Below, in pieces: positions 9,475 through 17,750 of a stretch of DNA of 64,000 bases. The stretch covers positions 102,915 to 166,914 of the forward strand of contig SVFN01000004.1 in the NCBI GenBank assembly GCA_015056815.1, given 5' to 3'. Origin of the DNA: Lachnospiraceae bacterium (lineage in GTDB: Bacteria; Bacillota; Clostridia; Lachnospirales; Lachnospiraceae). The notes under the pieces were generated by a model. It was not told the origin of the DNA and ran no database searches. It was given only the letters and a program-made list of their open reading frames with translations. Numbering within the stretch: the stretch's first letter is position 1; the number at the start of each line of letters is the position of its first letter. Both the position numbers and the translations under genes were made by a program.

Positions 9475-10294
9475 TCAGTTTATGATCACCGGAAAGGTGG
9501 TCGTTATTACCGGAGGCGCAGGCCTGATCGGCAGACGTCATACGGAGGCGGTTTTGGAGGGTGGCGGTATCCCGGTACTTTTAGATCTGTTTGAAGAGCC
9601 GCTTGCGAAAGTAAAGGAAGAGTTTCTGGAGAAATATCCACAGGGAAAAGTTGAGACTTATGTGGCAGACATTACCTCGAAGGAATGTCTGGAGGGCATA
9701 AGGGATGCTTTGCTGGAAAAATATGGTCATATTGACGGACTCATCAACAATGCGGCAAATAATCCGAAGATGGAGGGCGGTTCCAAAAATATGGGAGCGA
9801 TCCAGTTTTACAATTTTCCACTGGACATCTGGCAGGAGGATTTGGCAGTAGGACTCACCGGAGCTTTCCTGTGTGCCCAGATATTCGGTACGGTAATGGA
9901 GAAACAAAAAAGCGGTGCAATCATCAACATTTCTTCCGATTATGGTGTGATCAGCCCGAATCAGAATATCTACCGGAAGGAAGGAGTATCGGAGGAGGAA
10001 CAGATCATCAAGCCGGTATCCTATTCCGTGGTAAAACATGGCTTAATGGGACTGACGAAATATCTTGCCACCTATTGGGGCAAAAAGGGTGTGAGAGTCA
10101 ATACCCTGTGTCCTGCCAGTCTTTTCAACGGTCAGGACGAGGAATTCGTAAAAAAGATTTCTGAGCTGATCCCCATGGGACGCATGAGCCGCCCTGACGA
10201 ATATCCCGCGACCGTCCTTTATCTGCTGTCCGACGCCAGCTCCTACATGACCGGTGCCACCGTCATCCTCGACGGCGGAAGAACCATATGGTAA
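9458..10294 (+). CDS. SDR-family oxidoreductase
   Basis: VVITGGAGLIGRRH, YSVVKHGLMGLTKYLA (YxxxK), TGATVILDGGRTIW. Overlaps the previous gene. Confidence 0.9.
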   Translation: MSSIFDQFMITGKVVVITGGAGLIGRRHTEAVLEGGGIPVLLDLFEEPLAKVKEEFLEKYPQGKVETYVADITSKECLEGIRDALLEKYGHIDGLINNAANNPKMEGGSKNMGAIQFYNFPLDIWQEDLAVGLTGAFLCAQIFGTVMEKQKSGAIINISSDYGVISPNQNIYRKEGVSEEEQIIKPVSYSVVKHGLMGLTKYLATYWGKKGVRVNTLCPASLFNGQDEEFVKKISELIPMGRMSRPDEYPATVLYLLSDASSYMTGATVILDGGRTIW

Positions 10295-10309
10295 AGCAAT
10301 GAGTCATGC

Positions 10310-10374
10310 GTTCACAGCTTTCAGACGATTCCGTGCAAGCTTGCTTGCAAAGGAAACGTCTGAAAGCTGTGAAC
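10310..10374 (+). repeat. Perfect 18 bp stem-loop at the start of the 152 bp array
   Basis: GTTCACAGCTTTCAGACG (10310-10327) is the exact reverse complement of CGTCTGAAAGCTGTGAAC (10357-10374). Confidence 0.9.
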
Positions 10375-11089
10375 ATAGGGCGAAAGCCCGCCATGAGAAA
10401 ATTGCCGTCGGAAACAAAAAAGGAAAAGAAACAGAAAGCGGCAATTTTCGAATGGAGCATGACGGAGAAGAGGGAGACGAAAACGTGCAAGCAAGCTTGC
10501 AAAGGAAACGTCTGAAAGCTGTGAACATAGGGCGAAAGCCCGCCATGAGAAAATTGCCGTCGGAAACAAAAAAGGAAAAGAAACAGAAACCGGCAATTTG
10601 CGAATGGAGCATGACGGAGAAGAGGGAGACGAAAACGTGCAAGCAAGCTTGCAAAGGAATCGTCTGAACGCTGTGAACATAGGGCGAAAGCCCGCCATGA
10701 GAAAATTGCCGTCGGAAACAAAAAGAAAAAGAAACAGAAAGCGGCAATTTTCGAATGGAGCATGAAGGATAAAAGGGAGACGAAAAGGTGCAAGCAAGCT
10801 AGCAAAGGAAACGTCTGAACGCTGTGAACATAGGGCGAAAGCCCGCCATGAGAAAATTGCCGTCGGAGACAAAAAAGGAAAAGAAACAGAAAGCGGCAAT
10901 TTTCGAATGGAGCATGACGGATAAAAGGGAGACGATTCCGTGCAAGCAAGCTTGCAAAGGAAACGTCTGAACGCTGTGAACATAGGGCGAAAGCCCGCCA
11001 TTCGAAAATTGCCGTCGGAGACAAAAAAGGAAAAGAAACAGAAAGCGGCAATTTTCGGATGGAGCATGACGGAGCAGAGGGAGAATGAT
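10310..11089 (+). repeat. Tandem array of ~152 bp hairpin-rich units (four full copies, a partial leading copy and a truncated last copy)
   Basis: GAACATAGGGCGAAAGCCCGCCAT recurs at 10371, 10523, 10675, 10826 and 10978 (spacings 152,152,151,152). Each unit has GGGC-GAAA-GCCC and GAAAATTGCCG ... CGGCAATTTTC arms. Confidence 0.95.
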
Positions 11090-11479
11090 ATGAACTTTGA
11101 AGATGAGAAAGATTATATTATGAGGATCATTAAAGAGCTTGTCAGTGTGTTGATCTCTCTGATCCTGGGAAAGAAATATGTCGCAGTTGAACCCGAAATC
11201 CAGAATAAATATGAAGTTTCAGGGAAAAAGTTAGGCGAATACTACGCGTTGATCGATCGTGGAGAAATCGATGCAGCAGAGAACCGGCTTCTTGAAAAGA
11301 TAGATTATACAAGCAAAGAAGAAGTCGCTGCAGCAGTACTTTTTTACCGTTACTTATCGGAAAAAGAGGAAAGTTTCCTCAAAGACCATGATTTTTCAAA
11401 AGAAGAAGTGCTCGACGGCCTTCACAGGATCGCCCGGAATGCAGGATATTCCGAAGCACTGGAATTAATACAACAATAA
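11090..11479 (+). CDS. DUF6483-like small protein
   Basis: ATG at 11090 preceded by GGAGCAGAGGGAGA. MNFEDEKDYIMRIIKELVSVLISLILGKKYV. The ORF start at 10940 only adds repeat-encoded residues. Confidence 0.65.
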   Translation: MNFEDEKDYIMRIIKELVSVLISLILGKKYVAVEPEIQNKYEVSGKKLGEYYALIDRGEIDAAENRLLEKIDYTSKEEVAAAVLFYRYLSEKEESFLKDHDFSKEEVLDGLHRIARNAGYSEALELIQQ

Positions 11480-11600
11480 ATCCATATCTATATGGCAGGA
11501 AAGAAAGTCATATGATATAATGAGCGTTAGCGAGCAGCGAATGGCGATCATGGACGCAAACAGGAAAATCAAATAGAATATCTGAAATAGGAGAATCACG

Positions 11601-12455
11601 ATGAAGAAAATTATTGTAACAGGCTGCAACGGACAGCTGGGGCGTGCCATTAATCAGGTGTATGCAGGGAAGAGTGACTATGAACTGGTGAATACGGATG
11701 TGATAGAGGGAGACGGTATTACCTCCTTAAACATTACAGACGTCGATCAGGTACTTGACTTCGCAAGACAGGTAAAACCTTATGCGATCATCAACTGTGC
11801 CGCACACACCAATGTTGACAAGTGTGAGACAGATGTGGATAATGCCTACAGGATCAATGCGATCGGACCGCGCAATTTAAGTATCGCGGCTACGGAGACC
11901 GGAGCGAAGCTTATCCATGTTTCCACAGATTATGTGTTTGAGGGAAATGATCCCAATCCGCGGACAGAGTTTGACAAGGTAAACCCGATCAGCATGTACG
12001 GTCGCACGAAATTAGCCGGAGAAGAATTTGTGAAACAGTTTGCAAAGGATTATTTTATCATCCGGACAGCATGGCTGTATGGAGACGGCAAAAACTTTGC
12101 CAGGACTATGTTAAGACTTTCCGAGGATCATGATGAGATCAAAGTAGTCAACGACCAGATCGGCTCACCGACCAGTGCAAGTGAACTGGCAAAAGCGATC
12201 GCGTATCTTGAACCGACCGAGAATTACGGCTTGTTCCATGGCACCTGCGAGGGTATCTGCAGCTGGGCGGATTTTGCCGCGGAAGTACTGCGCCTGGCCG
12301 GAAAGAGCACGGTGATCTGTGGGATTTCCACGGAAGAATACAATTCTCCGACGCAAAGACCGGCCTATTCTGTATTGGAGAATTATATGTTAAAGCTGAC
12401 TACCGATTTTATGTTTGCCGACTGGCATGATGCGATCGCAGAATATATGCGATAA
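11601..12455 (+). CDS. rmlD: dTDP-4-dehydrorhamnose reductase
   Basis: IIVTGCNGQLGRAINQVY, STDYVFEG, YGRTKLAGEEFV, FHGTCEGICSWADFA. Confidence 0.9.
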   Translation: MKKIIVTGCNGQLGRAINQVYAGKSDYELVNTDVIEGDGITSLNITDVDQVLDFARQVKPYAIINCAAHTNVDKCETDVDNAYRINAIGPRNLSIAATETGAKLIHVSTDYVFEGNDPNPRTEFDKVNPISMYGRTKLAGEEFVKQFAKDYFIIRTAWLYGDGKNFARTMLRLSEDHDEIKVVNDQIGSPTSASELAKAIAYLEPTENYGLFHGTCEGICSWADFAAEVLRLAGKSTVICGISTEEYNSPTQRPAYSVLENYMLKLTTDFMFADWHDAIAEYMR

Positions 12456-12480
12456 ATCGCGTTACGATCCGCAATCTCAT

Positions 12481-12537
12481 AAAAAAACAGAAGCAGGCTC
12501 GACGAGCTTGCTCGCAAGAGAATGCTTCTGTTTTTTT
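12481..12537 (+). terminator. Intrinsic terminator after rmlD, inside repeat copy A
   Basis: AAAAAAACAGAAGCA ... TGCTTCTGTTTTTTT stem plus T tract. Confidence 0.85.
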
Positions 12538-12840
12538 ATGATTCCTGCGAAGCAGGAACCTTAACGGAATGAATAGGGCAGGCGAGCGGAAGCAAGCCGG
12601 AGAGTGCGAGAGCACGAGCCCTATGAATGACGGTAAGGAGGATTGCGGGGTAAAGAGGAAGAAAAACAGAAGCAGGCTCGACGAGCTTGCTCGCAAGAGA
12701 ATGCTTCTGTTTTTTTATGATTCCTGCGAAGCAGGAACCTTAACGGAATGAATAGGGCAGGCGAGCGGAAGCAAGCCGGAGAGTGCGAGAGCACGAGCCC
12801 TATGAATGACGGTAAGGAGGATTGCGAGGTAAAGGGGAAG
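12483..12840 (+). repeat. Tandem duplication of a 179 bp structured unit
   Basis: Near-identical copies 12483-12661 and 12662-12840, each with a terminator hairpin, TTCCTGC-GAA-GCAGGAA, ATAGGGC/GCCCTAT arms and GTGC-GAGA-GCAC. Confidence 0.95.
12662..12717 (+). terminator. Second copy of the duplicated terminator hairpin
   Basis: AAAAACAGAAGCA ... TGCTTCTGTTTTTTT. Confidence 0.8.
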
Positions 12841-12873
12841 AAAATATAATAAAAACATAAAGGTAAGAAAACT

Positions 12874-14112
12874 ATGTTAGACAAAGCGATCCAAAACGGA
12901 TTTAACAAAGAATTGCATATCAAAACGAAGAAAGGCGGGACTATCGCGTTTGGAATCTACGATATCCTGCTCTTTCTCTGTGTGACTTTTACGGCATTGA
13001 TGGTACGCTATGCTCTGCGCAATGTAGTGGCGGATGACTACACCATCTTTTTTGAACCCTGGGTGGCCACACTGCGGGAGGCGGGCGGCGGTATCAGGGG
13101 ACTGAATGCCCATTTTGACTATGTGGATTATACCACACCGTATCTGTTTATATTATCCTGCATCAGTATCTGCCCGTTTCTCAATTCCCTGTTTTTGATG
13201 AAACTGGTATCGGTATTGTTTGATTTTTCAGCGGCAGTGGCAGTGATGTTTCTGGTGTATCATGAGAAGAAAAATACGACTCTTTCCATTGCGGCGTATG
13301 GATGCCTTCTGCTGGCACCGACGATTGTGGCCAACAGCTCCATGTGGGCACAGTGTGATATTATCTTTACCAGCTTTGTGATGTGGTCGGTTTATTTTAT
13401 CCTGAAGGATAAACCGGTTTGTGCCATGATCTTTTATGGCGCAGCGTTTGCATTTAAACTGCAGACATTCTTTGTCCTGCCGTTATTTGTGATCCTTTGG
13501 ATGAAGGGGAGAGTGAAGGCAAAACATTTTCTGTTTGTGCCGCTTATGTACCTGGTAGGGATCATTCCGGGACTGATCGCAGGTCAGAACTTTCTGGACC
13601 TGATCGGAGTCTATGTGATGCAGGCGGATGGCAAGATGGACATTTATGCTTTGTCCCATAAATTCCCGAATATCTATCAGCTTGTCGGGACGGATACGTT
13701 TCTCATTGAATATGCGGACGCAGGAGTATGGCTTGCATTGGGAGCTCTTATGATCCTGATGTATACTTTTGCAAGAAAACAGTATGAACTGACAGACGGT
13801 CTGATCCTGCAGATGGCGATGCTTCTTACCATGACGGTGGTTTTTTTCCTGCCACATATGCATGAGCGCTATGCTGTTCTGGTGGATGTGCTTGCGATCG
13901 CCTATGCGTTTTGCAGGCCGCGTAAGTTCTATATTCCGGTACTGATGATCTTATCCTCTTTTGCAGGATACAGTATTTATCTTGCGAAGCAGACAATCCT
14001 TCCCATGTGCGTGTACACCCTGTTTTTTGTCTATGTGATGTTTGTACTGGGAACGGATATTTATCGTGAGATGAATGGAAATTCTGCGGTCACAACGGGT
14101 ACGGCAGAATAA
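12874..14112 (+). CDS. GT-C-like polytopic glycosyltransferase
   Basis: 412 aa polytopic protein; NSSMWAQCDIIFTSFV and KFPNIYQLVG motifs of bacterial mannosyltransferase-like membrane proteins. Confidence 0.6.
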   Translation: MLDKAIQNGFNKELHIKTKKGGTIAFGIYDILLFLCVTFTALMVRYALRNVVADDYTIFFEPWVATLREAGGGIRGLNAHFDYVDYTTPYLFILSCISICPFLNSLFLMKLVSVLFDFSAAVAVMFLVYHEKKNTTLSIAAYGCLLLAPTIVANSSMWAQCDIIFTSFVMWSVYFILKDKPVCAMIFYGAAFAFKLQTFFVLPLFVILWMKGRVKAKHFLFVPLMYLVGIIPGLIAGQNFLDLIGVYVMQADGKMDIYALSHKFPNIYQLVGTDTFLIEYADAGVWLALGALMILMYTFARKQYELTDGLILQMAMLLTMTVVFFLPHMHERYAVLVDVLAIAYAFCRPRKFYIPVLMILSSFAGYSIYLAKQTILPMCVYTLFFVYVMFVLGTDIYREMNGNSAVTTGTAE

Positions 14113-14163
14113 GGAGAAAGTGAAAAGTCAGATATGACAAAGGATGGTAAGAAAGGAAGAAGA

Positions 14164-15237
14164 ATGGACGAAAAATTTACGGGCTGGCTTGTGAGAGAGC
14201 ATAAAATAACGAAGATCGCACCGATCGACTATCTGCTGCTTGCAGGCACGTTTGCAGCAGGAGTGATGTTGCGGGCACAGGTCTGGGGAGCTGTTTTTGA
14301 AAATGCAGCATATCAGAATACCGTTTTGACCATGAAGATTGTCTCTGCAATATTTGAGATCCTTGTAGCCGTTTTGACGGGACTGATCGTGCACAGGCTG
14401 ACAGGGCATAAGATCCGGTCATTCCTGGCATACGGTATCGGCATGATGCTGCCCGTACTTGTGGCAGGAAGTGCCATGTGGGGCATGGGGGACGCAGTGT
14501 ATCTGTTTTTTGTGCTGTTTTCCCTGTTTTTATTGTTGACAGATGGGAATGTTTTTGTACTGTCGCTTGTGTTCTATGGAATGGCGGTATTTTTCAACAT
14601 ATATGCGCTGTTTATATTTCCGGTTTACATCTGGTACTATTTCACAAAGAAGCCGGAGAGAAACTGGGTATCGGGATTTTTGGCGCCGGCTTTGGGTATC
14701 ATACTGCACTTTGTCATGGATCGGGGGGAGGCCTCTGCGTTTATTCTGTTCCGTGAGGAAGGAAAGCTGGCAGCATCCAGAGGAAGCGTGCTTCTTAGCT
14801 ATCATTATCCGAATCTGTATCAGCTTGTGGGGGCGGATGCCTTTGTACATGAGTACGGAACGGGATTTCGCTACGTGGTGCTTGGTGCGGTGGCGATCGC
14901 CACGATTCTGGGGATGCGTTTTATCAAAGAGATGACAAAGGAAGACATTGTCCGATACAGCCTGCTTTTTTCAATCGCGATTCCCTGGTTTCTGCCTTTT
15001 ATGGATGAGCGTGCCGGACTTCTTGCCGCGGTACTGTCCGTTTTTTATGGATTTACCCGATTAAAACGCTTTTATGTTGCGATCCTGCAGGTGACGATCA
15101 CATATCTGGCTTATGCAGCTTATTTCAGGGGAGACAGTTTTCTTCCATTGTCTGTGATCGCGCTTGTGCAGTTGATTTTGTTTTTGTATCTGGTGTGGGC
15201 AGAGGCGACGGAAAATGACCGGCTTTGTGAAAAATGA
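14164..15237 (+). CDS. Divergent paralogue of the preceding GT-C-like membrane protein
   Basis: Shared motifs GSAMWGMGDAVY and YPNLYQLVGADAFVHEY versus NSSMWAQCDIIF and FPNIYQLVGTDTFLIEY. The ORF at 14134 has an alternative upstream start. Confidence 0.6.
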   Translation: MDEKFTGWLVREHKITKIAPIDYLLLAGTFAAGVMLRAQVWGAVFENAAYQNTVLTMKIVSAIFEILVAVLTGLIVHRLTGHKIRSFLAYGIGMMLPVLVAGSAMWGMGDAVYLFFVLFSLFLLLTDGNVFVLSLVFYGMAVFFNIYALFIFPVYIWYYFTKKPERNWVSGFLAPALGIILHFVMDRGEASAFILFREEGKLAASRGSVLLSYHYPNLYQLVGADAFVHEYGTGFRYVVLGAVAIATILGMRFIKEMTKEDIVRYSLLFSIAIPWFLPFMDERAGLLAAVLSVFYGFTRLKRFYVAILQVTITYLAYAAYFRGDSFLPLSVIALVQLILFLYLVWAEATENDRLCEK

Positions 15238-15289
15238 CCGGGACAGACGACGGAACCGGCTGAAAAAGAGATGATTTAGAGAGGTTTTT

Positions 15290-16432
15290 ATGAAACAACC
15301 GGAAAAACTGGACTATATTGACGGGCTGAAGGTACTGGCCTGTCTGATGATCTTCAATTTTCATTTTATCAACGCATTTTACTGCGGGATCTATTCGTTA
15401 AATCCCGCGGATTTTCATGCACCGGCGGTGGAATATGTGTTGGGGAGCACACCGCTTAATATCCTGATGGGCGGGAAGTTTGGTGTACGCATCTTTATGA
15501 CCGTCAGTGGATTTTTTGTAGGTTATCGTTTTTTTACGACCGGCGATATGAAGTCCTTGACTAACGGCGCAGTCAAAAAATATTTCCGCCTGGTATTCCC
15601 GATCCTGCTTTCGAATATCGCAGTATTCTTTCTCATGAAGACAGGCTGTTACCGGAATGCACAGTCTTCCGCATTAAGCGGCTGTTCTGTATTTTTTGGC
15701 AATTATAATCAGTTTGAGCCGGATTTGCCGATGGCTGTCAAAGAAGCGGTGATCGGCTGCTTTGTGACGGGTGCAAATCAGTATAATGGACCGCTGTGGT
15801 TTATTTATTATGAATTTTTCGGAACACTTCTGGTAGCGGCGATCTTGGCACTGTTTGGAAAATACCGTTCCCGTTATGTTGTGTATGCGGTGACGGCGCT
15901 GCTTACGATCCGCAATGATTTTCTGCCGTTTTTGCTTGGCTGTGTGGTCTGTGATCTGACTTACAGCGGATACGGATGGCTGAAAAAACTGACGGACAAA
16001 AAATGGCTGATGTGGCTCGTGCTCTTAGGAGGAGCATTTCTGGGATCCTTCCCTCCGATCGGAGAGCACTACGAGGGGACGATCTATCAGATGTTTCCAC
16101 CGAAGGTGCTCTTGTTTTATATCATAGGTGCGTCTATGGTCCTTTTTGCGCTGCTGCATTTGCAGGCGCCGCGCAGACTGCTCTCCAACAAGGCGTTTTT
16201 GTGGTTTAACCGTTCCAGCTACGGATTCTATCTGCTGCATTTTCCGGTCATGTGTACGGTCGGGTGCGGCCTGTTCGTTGTTTTGTATGATAAGATGAAT
16301 TACTATGCTGCGACGCTGATTGTGTATATCGTCTCGTTTGCGGTTACGACCTTCTTCGCCTGGCTTGTGGCAAAATTTGTGGAAAAACCCGGTGTGAAAC
16401 TGGCCGGTCAGGTGGCGGCAAAGCTGTCGTAA
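15290..16432 (+). CDS. Acyltransferase 3 family membrane protein
   Basis: KLDYIDGLKVLACLMIFNFHFINAF start, polytopic, SYGFYLLHFPVM motif. Confidence 0.8.
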   Translation: MKQPEKLDYIDGLKVLACLMIFNFHFINAFYCGIYSLNPADFHAPAVEYVLGSTPLNILMGGKFGVRIFMTVSGFFVGYRFFTTGDMKSLTNGAVKKYFRLVFPILLSNIAVFFLMKTGCYRNAQSSALSGCSVFFGNYNQFEPDLPMAVKEAVIGCFVTGANQYNGPLWFIYYEFFGTLLVAAILALFGKYRSRYVVYAVTALLTIRNDFLPFLLGCVVCDLTYSGYGWLKKLTDKKWLMWLVLLGGAFLGSFPPIGEHYEGTIYQMFPPKVLLFYIIGASMVLFALLHLQAPRRLLSNKAFLWFNRSSYGFYLLHFPVMCTVGCGLFVVLYDKMNYYAATLIVYIVSFAVTTFFAWLVAKFVEKPGVKLAGQVAAKLS

Positions 16433-16513
16433 AAGAACCGGCTTGCCAAGAACGTAAAAATGTATTACAATAAACGAAATATGCGATTATGAGAATTTGG
16501 AGGAGCATTTGGG

Positions 16514-17590
16514 ATGAGAACTTATTTAGTGACAGGTGGTGCCGGCTTCATCGGCTCCAATTATATCCACTATATGTTTAAGAAGTATGATAAAGAAATC
16601 CGCATCATCAATGTAGATGCATTGACATATGCAGGTAATCTTGAAAATTTAAAAGCAGTGGAGGGACGTGACAATTATACCTTCGTGAAGGCTGATATCT
16701 GTGATAAGGAAGCGATCGCAAAGATCTTTGCCGAGAATGATATAGACAGGGTTGTACACTTTGCGGCGGAGAGCCATGTGGACAGAAGTATCCGCAATCC
16801 GGAAGTGTTTGTACAGACCAATGTGCTGGGGACAGCTGTGATGCTCAATTGTGCGAAGGCGGCCTGGGAGCTTCCGGACGGTACATTTAAAGAGGGAAAG
16901 AAATTTCTCCATGTATCTACGGATGAAGTGTATGGTTCGCTGGAGGAAGACGGTGGTTATTTCTACGAGACTACGCCATACGCACCGCACAGTCCGTATT
17001 CGGCAAGCAAGGCAAGCTCGGACATGCTGGTAAAGGCTTACATGGATACCTACAGATTCCCGGCAAACATTACGAACTGTTCCAACAATTACGGACCGTT
17101 CCAGTTCCCGGAGAAGCTGATCCCGCTTATCATCAACAATGCGCTTCAGGGCAAGAAATTACCCGTATACGGAGACGGTAAGAATGTCCGTGACTGGCTT
17201 TATGTAGAGGATCATGCCAAGGCGATCGATATGGTACAGGAGAAGGGACGCCTGTTTGAAACATACAATGTGGGCGGACACAATGAGAAACAGAATATCG
17301 AGATCATTCATATTATTCTGGATACTCTTCAGGAAATGCTGGCGGATGATGATCCGCGCAAGGCACTTGTGACTGAGGATCTGATCACTTATGTGGAGGA
17401 TCGCAAGGGACACGACAGGCGCTATGCCATCGCACCGGACAAGATCAAAGCCGAGATCGGCTGGGAGCCGGAGACCATGTTCAAAGACGGTATTAAAAAG
17501 ACGATCAAATGGTTCTTCGAGAATGAAGAATGGATGAAGAACGTTACCAGCGGTGATTACCAGAAATACTATAACGAAATGTATAAATAA
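16514..17590 (+). CDS. rmlB: dTDP-glucose 4,6-dehydratase
   Basis: YLVTGGAGFIGSNYIHYM, FAAESHVDRSI, STDEVYGSLE, YSASKASSD, NCSNNYGPFQFPEKLIPL. Confidence 0.97.
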   Translation: MRTYLVTGGAGFIGSNYIHYMFKKYDKEIRIINVDALTYAGNLENLKAVEGRDNYTFVKADICDKEAIAKIFAENDIDRVVHFAAESHVDRSIRNPEVFVQTNVLGTAVMLNCAKAAWELPDGTFKEGKKFLHVSTDEVYGSLEEDGGYFYETTPYAPHSPYSASKASSDMLVKAYMDTYRFPANITNCSNNYGPFQFPEKLIPLIINNALQGKKLPVYGDGKNVRDWLYVEDHAKAIDMVQEKGRLFETYNVGGHNEKQNIEIIHIILDTLQEMLADDDPRKALVTEDLITYVEDRKGHDRRYAIAPDKIKAEIGWEPETMFKDGIKKTIKWFFENEEWMKNVTSGDYQKYYNEMYK

Positions 17591-17594
17591 ACTG

Positions 17595-17625
17595 AATGGG
17601 AAGACTAAAATCTGGTCTTCCCATT
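17595..17625 (+). terminator. Stem-loop after rmlB (possible terminator or attenuator)
   Basis: AATGGGAAGAC taaaatctg GTCTTCCCATT perfect 11 bp stem; weak T tract. Confidence 0.55.
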
Positions 17626-17750
17626 TGGTGTGTAAAAAGTTGCTATCCGTTGCATATTTCTGATCGAAAGCAATGCGGCGGATTTGCTGAAAGCGGTTGC
17701 GGCTGCGGACAGTAAAGAGCAGAGAGTAAAATCGAAAAGAGGGATAAGAC

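Noticed and set aside
10263-11067. Long antisense ORFs of 147-262 aa across the 152 bp array (e.g. 10263..11051 - and 10321..11067 -)
   Set aside because: They arise because the purine-rich repeat has few stops on the reverse strand. Overlapping reverse frames are open and encode the same repetitive peptides shifted in register, since the period is not divisible by 3.
10310-11089. Possible CRISPR array
   Set aside because: The full ~152 bp unit is conserved, with no short repeat/unique spacer alternation, and no cas genes are present.
12409-12923. Antisense ORFs 12409..12696 - and 12621..12923 -, and + ORF 12569..12751, in the 179 bp duplication
   Set aside because: They are repeat-derived, cross terminator hairpins and show identical peptides in both copies.
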